A DNA stretch of 64,000 nucleotides from contig NC_060026.1 in NCBI RefSeq assembly GCF_021134715.1, positions 2,666,001 to 2,730,000 on the forward strand. The letters run 5' to 3'. This stretch comes from Daphnia pulex (taxonomy: Eukaryota > Arthropoda > Branchiopoda > Diplostraca > Daphniidae). How positions within the stretch are numbered: position 1 is the stretch's first letter; each line of letters starts with the position of its first letter. The notes beneath the pieces are model-generated. The model ran no database searches. It was not told the DNA's origin and worked only from the letters and a program-made list of their open reading frames with translations. Shown here piece after piece: positions 11,490-22,021 of this stretch. The translations under genes were made by a program, and so were the position numbers.

Positions 11490-11650
11490 TTTGGGTATTA
11501 ACGACAAGTGATGTATGTCAATAGGTGTAATAGCCGTAAAGTTAAAAATTTGAAACAGGGAGAGAAAAAATCGGATAAAAGAAGAGAGGAAAGGCGATTT
11601 ATCAATTGAATGAGCATCTCCTACCCGGCAGCAATTGCATTCTTCCAATA
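11490..11650 (+). promoter_or_regulatory. YYTT-family promoter module 5, degenerate (left arm)
   Basis: Eroded copy of the module: TAATAGCCGTAAAGTTAAAA at about 11528, ATCGGATAAAAGAAGAG at about 11570, and the leader TGAGCATCTCCTACCCGGCA at 11610. The usual ATGG plus donor is missing; the leader runs straight into the minisatellite exon. Confidence 0.6.
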
Positions 11651-12228
11651 CTCAATCAAAGGAGTACGACACCACCAAAGCAGCGGAGTACTACACCACC
11701 AAGGCAGCGGAGAACTACACCACCAAGGCAGCGGAGAACTACACCACCAAGGCAGCGGAGAACTACACCACCAAGGCAGCGGAGTACTACACCACCAAGG
11801 CAGCGGAGAACTACACCACCAAGGCAGCGGAGTACTACACCACCAAGGCAGCGGAGTACTACACCACCAAGGCAGCGGAGTACTACACCACCAAGGCAGC
11901 GGAGTACTACACCACCAAGGCAGCGGAGTACTACACCACCAAGGCAGCGGAGTACTACACCACCAAGGCAGCGGAGTACTACACCACCAAGGCAGCGGAG
12001 TACTACACCACCAAGGCAGCGGAGTACTACACCACCAAGGCAGCGGAGTACTACACCACCAAGGCAGCGGAGTACTACACCACCAAGGCAGCGGAGTACT
12101 ACACCACCAAGGCAGCGGAGTACTACACCACCAAGGCAGCGGAGTACTACACCACCAAGGCAGCGGAGTACTACACCACCAAGGCAGCGGAGTACTACAC
12201 CACCATGTATGCTGCCCTTGCCTTTTAG
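11635..12228 (+). CDS. YYTTKAAE minisatellite reading frame C (left arm), status uncertain
   Basis: A 197-codon open frame whose body is 22 tandem copies of an 8-residue unit, YYTTKAAE (first unit YDTTKAAE, four units NYTTKAAE). It ends in MYAALAF and a stop. It belongs to the same Tyr/Thr-rich family as A and B. It has an ATG at 11635 but no signal peptide, and its promoter module has lost the mini-exon and intron. It may be a rearranged gene or a pseudogene kept open only because the 24-bp unit contains no stop. The other two forward frames are also open across the array. If expressed and secreted, Tyr-rich repeats suggest a cross-linkable structural protein. Confidence 0.4.
   Translation: MHSSNTQSKEYDTTKAAEYYTTKAAENYTTKAAENYTTKAAENYTTKAAEYYTTKAAENYTTKAAEYYTTKAAEYYTTKAAEYYTTKAAEYYTTKAAEYYTTKAAEYYTTKAAEYYTTKAAEYYTTKAAEYYTTKAAEYYTTKAAEYYTTKAAEYYTTKAAEYYTTKAAEYYTTKAAEYYTTKAAEYYTTMYAALAF
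11665..12192 (+). repeat. 24-bp minisatellite, 22 copies (left arm)
   Basis: Perfect or near-perfect tandem units of 24 bases (TACTACACCACCAAGGCAGC plus GGAG). There are exactly 22 units between 11665 and 12192. The only common variant is TAC to AAC at the first codon, in units 3-5 and 7. The right-arm array at 17842-18201 has 15 units. Confidence 0.95.
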
Positions 12229-12726
12229 ACCGAGGCTCCCAAGTACTACTCCGTTCCCAGCTACAACACCGAGGCTCCAGCTTTTTACACCACCAAATCG
12301 GACAAATATTACACAGAAACGCCCTAGTACTAGTATTTTGTCAACTTTGCGTCAGTTGTCTATTGGTGTTGGATTTCTTCAAGACCGGTATGCTGAATTG
12401 TGAATTGTTTGTGTTATATTTTAGAGGTGACTACTGCCTTATTCATACGGACATGTTCTTGTGGTTCGACGATGATATTTCAAGGACTAGTTACGAGACA
12501 TTTGTAATCTTATAAGTAATGGGAAAGTGGCTGACCTTTGTAAAAATGAAAGACTTTGAAGTTGAGAGAAATATATTGATACAATTTCATAACAAAACTT
12601 GGTATAAATTACAAACAATGAACAAAAAACTCATAAAAAGAATTGTGTTATATTGTCCCACCTCCTCCCACAATTCCTCCACATTTTACAGTCACATACA
12701 AACATACACATATACATACACTTAAG
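12193..12726. other. Tail after minisatellite (left arm)
   Basis: A short non-repetitive YYTT-like tail (12229-12330, in mixed frames), then AT-rich DNA with no recognised gene. The right arm carries a 17-base insertion relative to this copy near 12506-12515. Confidence 0.5.
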
Positions 12727-12899
12727 TTAACCCATTGGCTGCCACGCCTTACAACCCGTAGGTTGCGAAACAGGCGCCTTGCGGCAAATTTTGGGCTTGG
12801 CGACTCTCCGACCCCGCGGCTTGTAAACCACGAGACCGAACAGCGCGGCCCGTGCTAAGGAGCTAGGGGAAAACAAAGGCGTGGCAGACAACGGGTTAA
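12727..12899 (+). mobile_element. piggyBac-like non-autonomous element, internally deleted (left arm)
   Basis: TTAA (12727-12730 and 12896-12899) flanks a 165-bp element at 12731-12895. Its ends are inverted: CCCATTGGCTGCCACGCC at the left, and the complement of CCCGTTGTCTGCCACGCC at the right. A TTAA target duplication and CCC termini are hallmarks of the piggyBac superfamily. No transposase is present. Compared with the right-arm copy (268 bp) about 103 internal bases are missing. Confidence 0.85.
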
Positions 12900-13178
12900 C
12901 TAACACTAACACAAACATATTACCAACAAAAAATGATGATCCACGCTGACATTTTGGAGATACCGGCGACGTTTTAGTGTCCATCTTCTCGACGTTTCCT
13001 CTCATTACCTGAATAGAATAAAGAGAAAACAATTCTTATTAAGTGACATGCCAATTAAAGTAACATAATAGTCACATAATACATATAGGTTCATTGTTCT
13101 GGTTTTTTTGCTCAAAACTTTAAAGGCGCGCTTTAAATGGCTTAAAATCTACCTAATAATATTGATAACTGTTCACAG

Positions 13179-13567
13179 AACAAAGCTCACATGCTAGTCT
13201 TCAAACAAAAATTCCGGAAGTAGACCGGAAGTAACCACAGCGCCTCAACCATTGAGCTGTCGTCAAATTAAACCACATATTCGTGATCTCCATGAAATTT
13301 GGGGTCGATTAGATGTGATTTAAACGAAATCCAAAATTTGGCCAAAATCGAGAATTTTCCTGAACTATAGTTCAGGAAAATTTTCGAAACCGGAAGTACG
13401 CGCACGTGAAAAAGATAACATGAACTTTACCACAAATTCGACGAGGATTACGAAAATGTGGTTCTTTTGCTCCTCGAATGAATAGTTTCTGAACTACTGA
13501 CTGAAATGAGCAAACCGGAAGTAGAAAAAAAGAGCAATTATCGAAAATTTTACAAGTGAGCTTTGTT
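13179..13567 (+). mobile_element. Candidate short inverted-repeat element with CCGGAAGT motifs (left arm)
   Basis: The 15-base ends AACAAAGCTCACATG (13179-13193) and its inverted match with one change (13553-13567) bound a 389-bp block. Inside are repeated (A)CCGGAAGTA motifs (about 13215, 13224, 13390, 13514) and a perfect 30-bp palindrome at 13353-13382 centred on CTATAG. No coding sequence is present. I could not identify a target-site duplication, so the class is open. Confidence 0.5.
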
Positions 13568-14867
13568 GCAGGAATAGTAATCGTCAGTTTTCACTAAATA
13601 TTTCAACAAAATAACTGCCAATAAATATAAAAAGAGATGTTCAAAGTAACTGAAACTGACTGTTTTGACAGCTGCAAATTATCAAAAAGCCATCTAGCGT
13701 TAGAAAAAAGAAACGTCCAAGTAAAACTTCGCGCGTAAAAGGGCCTGATTTTGGAAACTGTTACACAGACAGAGACTAACGCAACTAGATTTTTGGTAGA
13801 TAACCTACGAAAATAAGTCAATTGTTGGGTACCTGGGCATAATCCCGTGGTGAGTGACTGCACAGCGGACGGAAGCGATCATGAAGTGGTCCAGAAACTC
13901 CCCAAGTCGCCAGTGAAGTAAAAAAAATTGTGTTTAGAAGCAGTGAAGCTAGATGATAAGCTAGATGAGGATGTTAGAGGATGTCGCGAAGATAAGGATG
14001 GACGTTGGTGGAAGTCCCTCTTCCGTCATGGAAAAGGTCAGCATTGGCACAAGAATCTTCGTGCCAGGACCACACGATTCCATAAAGAAACTGCGTGCTC
14101 TGTAAAAAAAAGTGTTTTTCATGAATTAAAATATAAAAATGAATAAAGCATATCAATCTTTACCTTTTCTAAGAAGCACACTGAAATGCTCATGATAAAA
14201 AAACCGTAAAAATGGAATCCACAGCAGGTTATTCACATCACACTCTTCATGTCTCTGAAACTCTACGTGGAAATGGGACAAGGAAATTCTCTACGTTATT
14301 TACAAATTTACACAAATTTACCTATGAGAAATAAAACTATACCTATCCCTCATCTGGGTTGCCTTCTAAACAGAAGTAGAAACAGCCATAACAAAAAACA
14401 TGCTGTTTCAGGGTACACCACCAAAATTGCGAGATTCAGAAAAGATCTATGTTTTATGAGCAAGAATACCTATGTTATATGAAAATCTGAATGGTAATGG
14501 TCTGGTAGCAGTAAGGGGGAAATACCTTATCTCGGCACATTTGTATTCCAATATATGACTGCTTCATACATGAGTTTTAGGCTTTTGACATCATGATGAG
14601 CCTAATGGATGGAAAGTGACTGAGCGCCAAGTCAACTTGTTGGAATTACTGACAGTATGCACCTAGAATTTGAAGGAATAAGTTGGTACAGTATAAAAAT
14701 AAGGAAACTATGTCAATATTAACCTACATAAGTTATGAAGTTCAATTTGGTAAATGAAATCACAGGAATATAGGTATTAATTAGCTACAATTTGTTTCGC
14801 TCAATTAGCCTTGTTATCGATGTAACAACAACATGGGCGACACTAGCGACATCTAGTAATGAGTTTT
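13568..14867. other. Inner part of left arm, no gene recognised
   Basis: AT-rich DNA leading to the palindrome centre. Short open frames occur but none looks like a known protein, and their mirror frames exist only because the arms match. Confidence 0.55.
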
Positions 14868-15046
14868 GAATCCTTAGATGATTGCACAGTCACAGCTAAA
14901 TGTGGTCCAATTATTGGAGTTCTATTGTCGTTTGTCACCGACACCGACAATAGAACCCCAATGTTTTTATTATCCGAAAATAGAACTCCACTACGCGACA
15001 ATAGAACTCCAATATAATTTGAGCTGTGGCTGTGCAACCAACTTTA
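14868..15046. repeat. Palindrome spacer with older, diverged inverted repeat
   Basis: Strict arm identity stops at about 14867 and 15047. Inside, the two sides still match each other in reverse complement, but with clearly lower identity. A 16-base motif of the form TGGAGTTCTATTGTCG occurs four times: once forward at 14915-14930, then three times inverted at 14945-14960, 14975-14990 and 14996-15011, with one to two changes. This looks like a pre-existing short inverted repeat around which the duplication was made. I see no gene here. Confidence 0.75.
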
Positions 15047-15047
15047 G

Positions 15048-16346
15048 AAACTCATTACTAGATGTCGCTAGTGTCGCCCATGTTGTTGTTACATCGATAA
15101 CAAGGCTAATTGAGCGAAACAAATTGTAGCTAATTAATACCTATATTCCTGTGATTTCATTTACCAAATTGAACTTCATAACTTATGTAGGTTAATATTG
15201 ACATAGTTTCCTTATTTTTATACTGTACCAACTTATTCCTTCAAATTCTAGGTGCATACTGTCAGTAATTCCAACAAGTTGACTTGGCGCTCAGTCACTT
15301 TCCATCCATTAGGCTCATCATGATGTCAAAAGCCTAAAACTCATGTATGAAGCAGTCATATATTGGAATACAAATGTGCCGAGATAAGGTATTTCCCCCT
15401 TACTGCTACCAGACCATTACCATTCAGATTTTCATATAACATAGGTATTCTTGCTCATAAAACATAGATCTTTTCTGAATCTCGCAATTTTGGTGGTGTA
15501 CCCTGAAACAGCATGTTTTTTGTTATGGCTGTTTCTACTTCTGTTTAGAAGGCAACCCAGATGAGGGATAGGTATAGTTTTATTTCTCATAGGTAAATTT
15601 GTGTAAATTTGTAAATAACGTAGAGAATTTCCTTGTCCCATTTCCACGTAGAGTTTCAGAGACATGAAGAGTGTGATGTGAATAACCTGCTGTGGATTCC
15701 ATTTTTACGGTTTTTTTATCATGAGCATTTCAGTGTGCTTCTTAGAAAAGGTAAAGATTGATATGCTTTATTCATTTTTATATTTTAATTCATGAAAAAC
15801 ACTTTTTTTTACAGAGCACGCAGTTTCTTTATGGAATCGTGTGGTCCTGGCACGAAGATTCTTGTGCCAATGCTGACCTTTTCCATGACGGAAGAGGGAC
15901 TTCCACCAACGTCCATCCTTATCTTCGCGACATCCTCTAACATCCTCATCTAGCTTATCATCTAGCTTCACTGCTTCTAAACACAATTTTTTTTACTTCA
16001 CTGGCGACTTGGGGAGTTTCTGGACCACTTCATGATCGCTTCCGTCCGCTGTGCAGTCACTCACCACGGGATTATGCCCAGGTACCCAACAATTGACTTA
16101 TTTTCGTAGGTTATCTACCAAAAATCTAGTTGCGTTAGTCTCTGTCTGTGTAACAGTTTCCAAAATCAGGCCCTTTTACGCGCGAAGTTTTACTTGGACG
16201 TTTCTTTTTTCTAACGCTAGATGGCTTTTTGATAATTTGCAGCTGTCAAAACAGTCAGTTTCAGTTACTTTGAACATCTCTTTTTATATTTATTGGCAGT
16301 TATTTTGTTGAAATATTTAGTGAAAACTGACGATTACTATTCCTGC
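15048..16346. other. Inner part of right arm, no gene recognised
   Basis: Mirror of the innermost left arm. I see no gene or RNA gene. Confidence 0.55.
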
Positions 16347-16735
16347 AACAAAGCTCACTTGTAAAATTTTCGATAATTGCTCTTTTTTTCTACTTCCGGT
16401 TTGCTCATTTCAGTCAGTAGTTCAGAAACTATTCATTCGAGGAGCAAAAGAACCACATTTTCGTAATCCTCGTCGAATTTGTGGTAAAGTTCATGTTATC
16501 TTTTTCACGTGCGCGTACTTCCGGTTTCGAAAATTTTCCTGAACTATAGTTCAGGAAAATTCTCGATTTTGGCCAAATTTTGGATTTCGTTTAAATCACA
16601 TCTAATCGACCCCAAATTTCATGGAGATCACGAATATGTGGTTTAATTTGACGACAGCTCAATGGTTGAGGCGCTGTGGTTACTTCCGGTCTACTTCCGG
16701 AATTTTTGTTTGAAGACTAGCATGTGAGCTTTGTT
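16347..16735 (-). mobile_element. Candidate short inverted-repeat element (right arm)
   Basis: Mirror of 13179-13567. It has the same 15-base inverted ends, CCGGAAGT motifs and 30-bp perfect palindrome at 16532-16561. It was present before the arm duplication. Confidence 0.5.
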
Positions 16736-17014
16736 CTGTGAACAGTTATCAATATTATTAGGTAGATTTTAAGCCATTTAAAGCGCGCCTTTAAAGTTTT
16801 GAGCAAAAAAACCAGAACAATGAACCTATATGTATTATGTGACTATTATGTTACTTTAATTGGCATGTCACTTAATAAGAATTGTTTTCTCTTTATTCTA
16901 TTCAGGTAATGAGAGGAAACGTCGAGAAGATGGACACTAAAACGTCGCCGGTATCTCCAAAATGTCAGCGTGGATCATCATTTTTTGTTGGTAATATGTT
17001 TGTGTTAGTGTTAG

Positions 17015-17290
17015 TTAACCCGTTGTCTGCCACGCCTTTGTTTTCCCCTAGCTCCTTAGCACGGGCCGCGCTGTTCGGTCTCGTGGTTTACAAGCCGCGG
17101 GGTCGGAGAGTCGCCAAGCCCAAAATTTGCCGCAAGGCGCCTGTTTCAGGCAATGCACCATAGTTCCCCCTTTTCAGCACGGACTTGTCAGCAATGGCAA
17201 GTCCCACTTGGTCATAGATCCTTCAGACGTGGCGCGTAGATTAGTAGAGAGCAACCTACGGGTTGTAAGGCGTGGCAGCCAATGGGTTAA
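17015..17290 (-). mobile_element. piggyBac-like non-autonomous element, longer copy (right arm)
   Basis: TTAA at 17015-17018 and 17287-17290 flanks a 268-bp element at 17019-17286 with the same CCC(A/G)TTG(G/T)CTGCCACGCC ends as the left-arm copy. About 103 bases near 17150-17250 are absent on the left. The extra sequence starts just after a CCTGTTTCAGG palindrome and ends in CAACCTACGGG. This copy probably represents the ancestral state. Confidence 0.85.
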
Positions 17291-17805
17291 CTTAAGTGTA
17301 TGTATATGTGTATGTTTGTATGTGACTGTAAAATGTGGAGGAATTGTGGGAGGAGGTGGGACAATATAACACAATTCTTTTTATGAGTTTTTTGTTCATT
17401 GTTTGTAATTTATACCAAGTTTTGTTATGAAATTGTATCAATATATTTCTCTCAACTTCAAAGTCTTTCATTTTTACAAAGGTCAGCCACTTTCCCATTA
17501 CTTATAAGATTTGATAAAATCTACAGTTACAAATGTCTCGTAACTAGTCCTTGAAATATCATCGTCGAACCACAAGAACATGTCCGTATGAATAAGGCAG
17601 TAGTCACCTCTAAAATATAACACAAACAATTCACAATTCAGCATACCGGTCTTGAAGAAATCCAACACCAATAGACAACTGACGCAAAGTTGATAAAATA
17701 CTAGTACTAGGGCGTTTCTGTGTAATATTTGACCGATTTGGTGGTGTAATAAGCTGGAGCCTCGGTGTTGTAGCTGGGAACGGAGTAGTACTTGGGAGCC
17801 TCGGT

Positions 17806-18231
17806 CTAAAAGGCAAGGGCAACATACATGGTGGTGTAGTACTCCGCTGCCTTGGTGGTGTAGTACTCCGCTGCCTTGGTGGTGTAGTACTCCGCTGCCT
17901 TGGTGGTGTAGTACTCCGCTGCCTTGGTGGTATAGTACTCCGCTGCCTTGGTGGTATAGTACTCCGCTGCCTTGGTGGTGTAGTACTCCGCTGCCTTGGT
18001 GGTGTAGTACTCCGCTGCCTTGGTGGTGTAGTACTCCGCTGCCTTGGTGGTGTAGTACTCCGCTGCCTTGGTGGTGTAGTTCTCCGCTGCCTTGGTGGTG
18101 TAGTTCTCCGCTGCCTTGGTGGTGTAGTTCTCCGCTGCCTTGGTGGTGTAGTTCTCCGCTGCCTTGGTGGTGTAGTACTCCGCTGCCTTGGTGGTGTCGT
18201 ACTCCTTTGATTGAGTATTGGAAGAATGCAA
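17806..18231 (-). CDS. YYTTKAAE minisatellite reading frame C' (right arm), status uncertain
   Basis: 141-codon mirror of the left-arm frame, with 15 YYTTKAAE-type units (four NYTTKAAE) and the end MYVALAF, which has one substitution (Ala to Val) against the left. The promoter module is eroded in the same way and no signal peptide is present. Two units carry a silent ACC to ATA-side change (GGTATAG near 17930 and 17954), not seen on the left. It could be a pseudogene; see the left copy. Confidence 0.4.
   Translation of the reverse strand: MHSSNTQSKEYDTTKAAEYYTTKAAENYTTKAAENYTTKAAENYTTKAAENYTTKAAEYYTTKAAEYYTTKAAEYYTTKAAEYYTTKAAEYYTTKAAEYYTTKAAEYYTTKAAEYYTTKAAEYYTTKAAEYYTTMYVALAF
17842..18201 (-). 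repeat. 24-bp minisatellite, 15 copies (right arm)
   Basis: Same 24-bp unit as 11665-12192 in the opposite orientation, exactly 15 units. The 7-unit difference between arms shows that the array has changed size since the duplication. Confidence 0.95.
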
Positions 18232-18484
18232 TTGCTGCCGGGTAGGAGATGCTCATTCAATTGATAAATCGCCTTTCCTCTCTTCTTTTATCCGATTTTT
18301 TCTCTCCCTGTTTCAAATTTTTAACTTTACGGCTATTACACCTATTGACATACATCACTTGTCGTTAATACCCAAAGTCGGTGGAGTTCGGTACAGTGGT
18401 CAACACTTTAGCAACGATAGAACAACCAACAGCAGCGCGACGTCAAAATAAACTGTAATGAATAAAATAAAACATTTTCAGTTA

Positions 18485-19005
18485 TTAATTAACAATTAGA
18501 GAACATGTGGAATAATTCAAATTATGTAAAACAGCAGATTTACCAATTGCGAATTGGTTGTGCATTGATGTGTAGCACTTCGGAGCTACAGTGTAGTAGT
18601 TGGGGGCAGCGTAGGTTGTAGTGTAACACTCGAGGGCGATGGTAGTGTAGTTAACAGGAGCCTCTGTTTGGTGTTTGCTCGGAGAAGAGCAATACTTGAA
18701 TTCCTCGGTGTAGTAAACTGGTGTAGCATACGCCCTTGTGTAATATACGGCCTTTTGGGTGTAGGAACTGTTTGCGTATGTTTGTTGTGTAGTAAGACAG
18801 TAGCGTTGCGGTTGGGTATCTGCCACACTCAGGGGTCATCCGTACACCAGTGGACGACTCGACCATCAACGATGCACCAAACAGCACGGATAGTTAACTA
18901 GACAATTGAATGTGAACATTAATATCCAACTATAAGTGGCACATGAACAAATGTAAGGAAGTCTAATTGATACAAAACTCCATGTAAAATAAACGAATTA
19001 CCCAT
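18485..19005 (-). pseudogene. YYTT repeat gene B' (right arm), broken
   Basis: Mirror of 10861-11381: mini-exon ATGG ending at 19005, the same early stop in exon 2, and the same YYTT-type repeats in another frame. The damage predates the arm duplication or was shared by conversion. Confidence 0.65.
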
Positions 19006-19195
19006 GATTGAGAATTGGAAGAAAGCAGCTGTTATCGTGTTGGAGATGCTCACTAGAATGATCTTTATCGCCTTTTCTCTCCTTTTATACGACTTTTTCC
19101 CACCCTAACCTTTTTCATCTTAAGCCTTGCGGCAATTTTACCTGCTTGATAATGATCAAACACGTCCCGTTCTTACCCAACCTCTACACCACTAC
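19002..19195 (-). promoter_or_regulatory. YYTT-family promoter module 4' (right arm)
   Basis: Mirror of 10672-10864, with TATAAAAG on the minus strand near 19082-19089 and the conserved CATCATTATC-type block near 19121-19190. Confidence 0.65.
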
Positions 19196-19639
19196 ATGGC
19201 AAAATTTTTACGTAATAATCAGTGACCTTCGAATTAGCAATTGACATGGGGAAATTAGATGAGAATGATTATAAAAATGACGTAACATTAAAAAAAACTA
19301 AAAAGGCCTTCCACACGGTCAGATGCAAGTTAAGTGTCAACAACGCTTCATTGGTTATTCTACTCAAGTGATTTCTAGCAGAAAATAAGCTTCAACTTGG
19401 CAACTCATGAGTCATGACCCGCACACATTTAACTATACCAACAAATTTCAACACAAAACCCCACGTGTTATGTAGAACTTCTTTAAAATAAGTCGAAAGC
19501 ACTTGTTTTCCTCTTCTATCAAAATATTGTCTCTACCCTCTCTACTTCACATTTAAAAAAATCAAACAAATATTCCAGACGGTTCATCTTGAAGAAGAGA
19601 CACAAGAGGATTAAAGCAAGACCCGTTGGGCCCATACCT

Positions 19640-20623
19640 ATTTCCATTTCTGGCTTCACCATTATGTAGTAAACTGGAGAAGCGTAGGTTGTGATGTAAC
19701 ATTCAAGTGCCTTGGTGGTGTAGTAACTCGGGGCAGTGGAATACCGGTGCAGAAGGTCGGAGCAGCCTAAGTAGTAGCTCGGGTGCCTTGGTTGTGTGGG
19801 CCTTGGTGGTGTAGATGGGGGCAGCGTAGGTTGTACTGTAAAACCCCGGGGCATAGATGGTGTAGTCAACAGGAGCCACTGTTCGGTAGTTGCTGGAGCA
19901 GAGAAATACTTGAGTATCTCGGTGTAGTAGACTGGGGCAGCAAACGTGGTTGTGTAATATTCGGCCTTGCCGGTGCAGTACTTGGGGGCTTCGGTGTAGC
20001 ATCTAGGTGTAACGTAGGTTGTGGTGTAGTAAACTGGAGCATCAGTGTAGTATTCCGGTTCAATGTAGTACTAAGAAGAAGCCGCTGTGCAGTAATACTG
20101 GCTGCCTCAGATGTGGTTGCGTCTCACGGCGGTGTAGTGAACTGGAGCAGCGTAATATGGTGCAGTACTCCGGTCCCTTGGTGGTGTAAGCTGGGGCAGC
20201 GTAGATCGCAGTGTAGTACTTTGGCACTTCGGTGTAGTATTCGATTGCTTTAGTGGTGTAATAAACTGGAGCCTCGGTGTAGTAGCTGGGAACAAAATAG
20301 TAATTGGGAGCATCAGTATAGTAACCTGGAGCAGCGTAGGTTGTAGTGTAATACTCTGGAGCTTTGATGGTGTAGTACTTGGGAGCCTCAGTGTAGTACT
20401 CGGGCGCTTTGATGAAGTAACTCGGGGCCACCGTATCCAGGAGACATCGGTATACTCGTGGTCGACTCAGGAATCAACGGTACAACACCCAACAGCAGCA
20501 CAACGCCATAATTAACTGTACAATAAACAATTTAAAAATTAATTTCAATTATAGCTCATCATATCAACTAGAAATGACATAGAAATTTTTCATGACTCAA
20601 TGTAAAAATGAATATTTACCCAT
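19640..20623 (-). pseudogene. YYTT repeat gene A' (right arm), frameshifted
   Basis: Mirror of 9242-10226 with the same leader and the same frame breaks. The ATGG mini-exon is at 20620-20623. A few private substitutions occur, for example Ala-Leu to Ala-Val in the HYTA(L/V)RRN stretch near 20130. A different break pattern after 19866 leaves a shorter third frame. Confidence 0.65.
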
Positions 20624-21680
20624 GATTACGAACTGATGAAGAATCAATTGATGACAAAAATAGTGCACTGCAGTTGCTATTGCCGTGTCGGAGATGATCG
20701 CTCGACTGATTTCTTTGGCCTTTTTTCTCCTTTAATACGACAGACAATAAACAATTTGAATATTAAATATATTCAATAAATGGCATATTTACAATTGAAA
20801 AGAAAAAAAAACAACAAAAATCGACACAAAAAGTTAAAGAATATTTACTCATTGCGAAATTATTTTAGAATGAAGAATGCATTTGGTGACGAATAGTGCA
20901 CTGCAGTTGCCATGTCGGAGATCCTCACTCAACTGATTTTAAAACACCTTTTTCCTTTTCTTCGACTTAATTTTCACCCTAACCCACCTCTTAACCCTTG
21001 CGGCTATTGTACCTGCTTGATAATGATGCAACACGTGTCGCTCCCACCAAACCTCTACCACCAATGCATGACACTTTTACGTAATTATGTTACATATGAC
21101 CTACAACCAAATTCATAGGAACTGATACTGGTCGATTTTTTTAATTAACGAAGTATTTCCCCGAAATATCGATTAAGAATTTGCTGTGCTTGTACATGTT
21201 TAACTAACAAAATACTATAATTAACTTAAGACCATAAATAAATGAAGATAAAACAAATCAAAAAATTGTGACAAGACAAGACGTCACTAATTTGAAGGGA
21301 GCGCTGCTTAATGGGCATAATTTTTCGTTATCGATTGTGTTATTGATATGTCTACATTCAATATTAACTAGCATATTAACCAATAGCAAAAAGTAGCATT
21401 TATAAAAAAACTTAATATAAAACATTGAAGAATATTTACCCATGATTGCGAATTGGTTGTACGATGAGAGGAAGGAGGGAGTTGGTGACAGTGCGCTACG
21501 GTTGTTGCCGTGTCGGAGGTGCTCACTCGACTACTTAAGATCGCCTTTTCTCTCACATTATATACGATTTTTTTCTCACCCTAACCTCTTAAGCCTTGCG
21601 GCTATTGGACCTGCTTGATAATGATGGAACACTTCCCGTTCTCACCCAACCTCTACTCCACATGACACGTTTAACGTAAT
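20620..21680 (-). promoter_or_regulatory. YYTT-family promoter modules 1'-3' (right arm)
   Basis: Mirror copies of modules 3, 2 and 1 in that order: ATGG at 20620-20623, ATGA near 20850, and ATGG near 21441. Each of the latter two has its CATCATTATC-type block and GCCGCAAGG box upstream on the minus strand. A few small indels distinguish them from the left arm, for example in the run near 20945-20955. Confidence 0.6.
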
Positions 21681-22021
21681 GGTATCTCCGTGACCTTCAA
21701 AATTGAAGAAAATGGAAACTTGCCTTCCCTTCTTTAGGTTGACGTTGCTGGGGAAGGGTCTACAACAATCAATATCAAAATGAATACCAAATGGCTGAGC
21801 CTTGCGGCTTTTGTATCTGCTTGATAATGATGCAACACGTGTCGTCCTCACCCAACCTCTACATCACCGCATTGACAGTTTAACGTAATATTCCCCGCGA
21901 CCTTTAAGAGTGAAGGACGTGCAAACTGGCCAACCCGTCTGTAGGTTGAACTCTACAATGGTAATTGAGAAATAATTAATAAACACTGCATTAGTTGGAA
22001 CATGTTGAAAATATACAGTAC
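21681..22021. other. Junction region (right arm)
   Basis: Mirror of 7840-8194. It contains the isolated module block (near 21798-21862) and the abrupt junction with the kinase pseudogene at 22022. Confidence 0.55.

Noticed and set aside
11606-12515. 265- and 301-codon frames over the minisatellite (RQRSTTPP and GVLHHQGS repeats)
   Set aside because: They are shifted readings of the same 24-bp array. Relatives support the YYTT frame; I keep the three-frame openness only as a finding.
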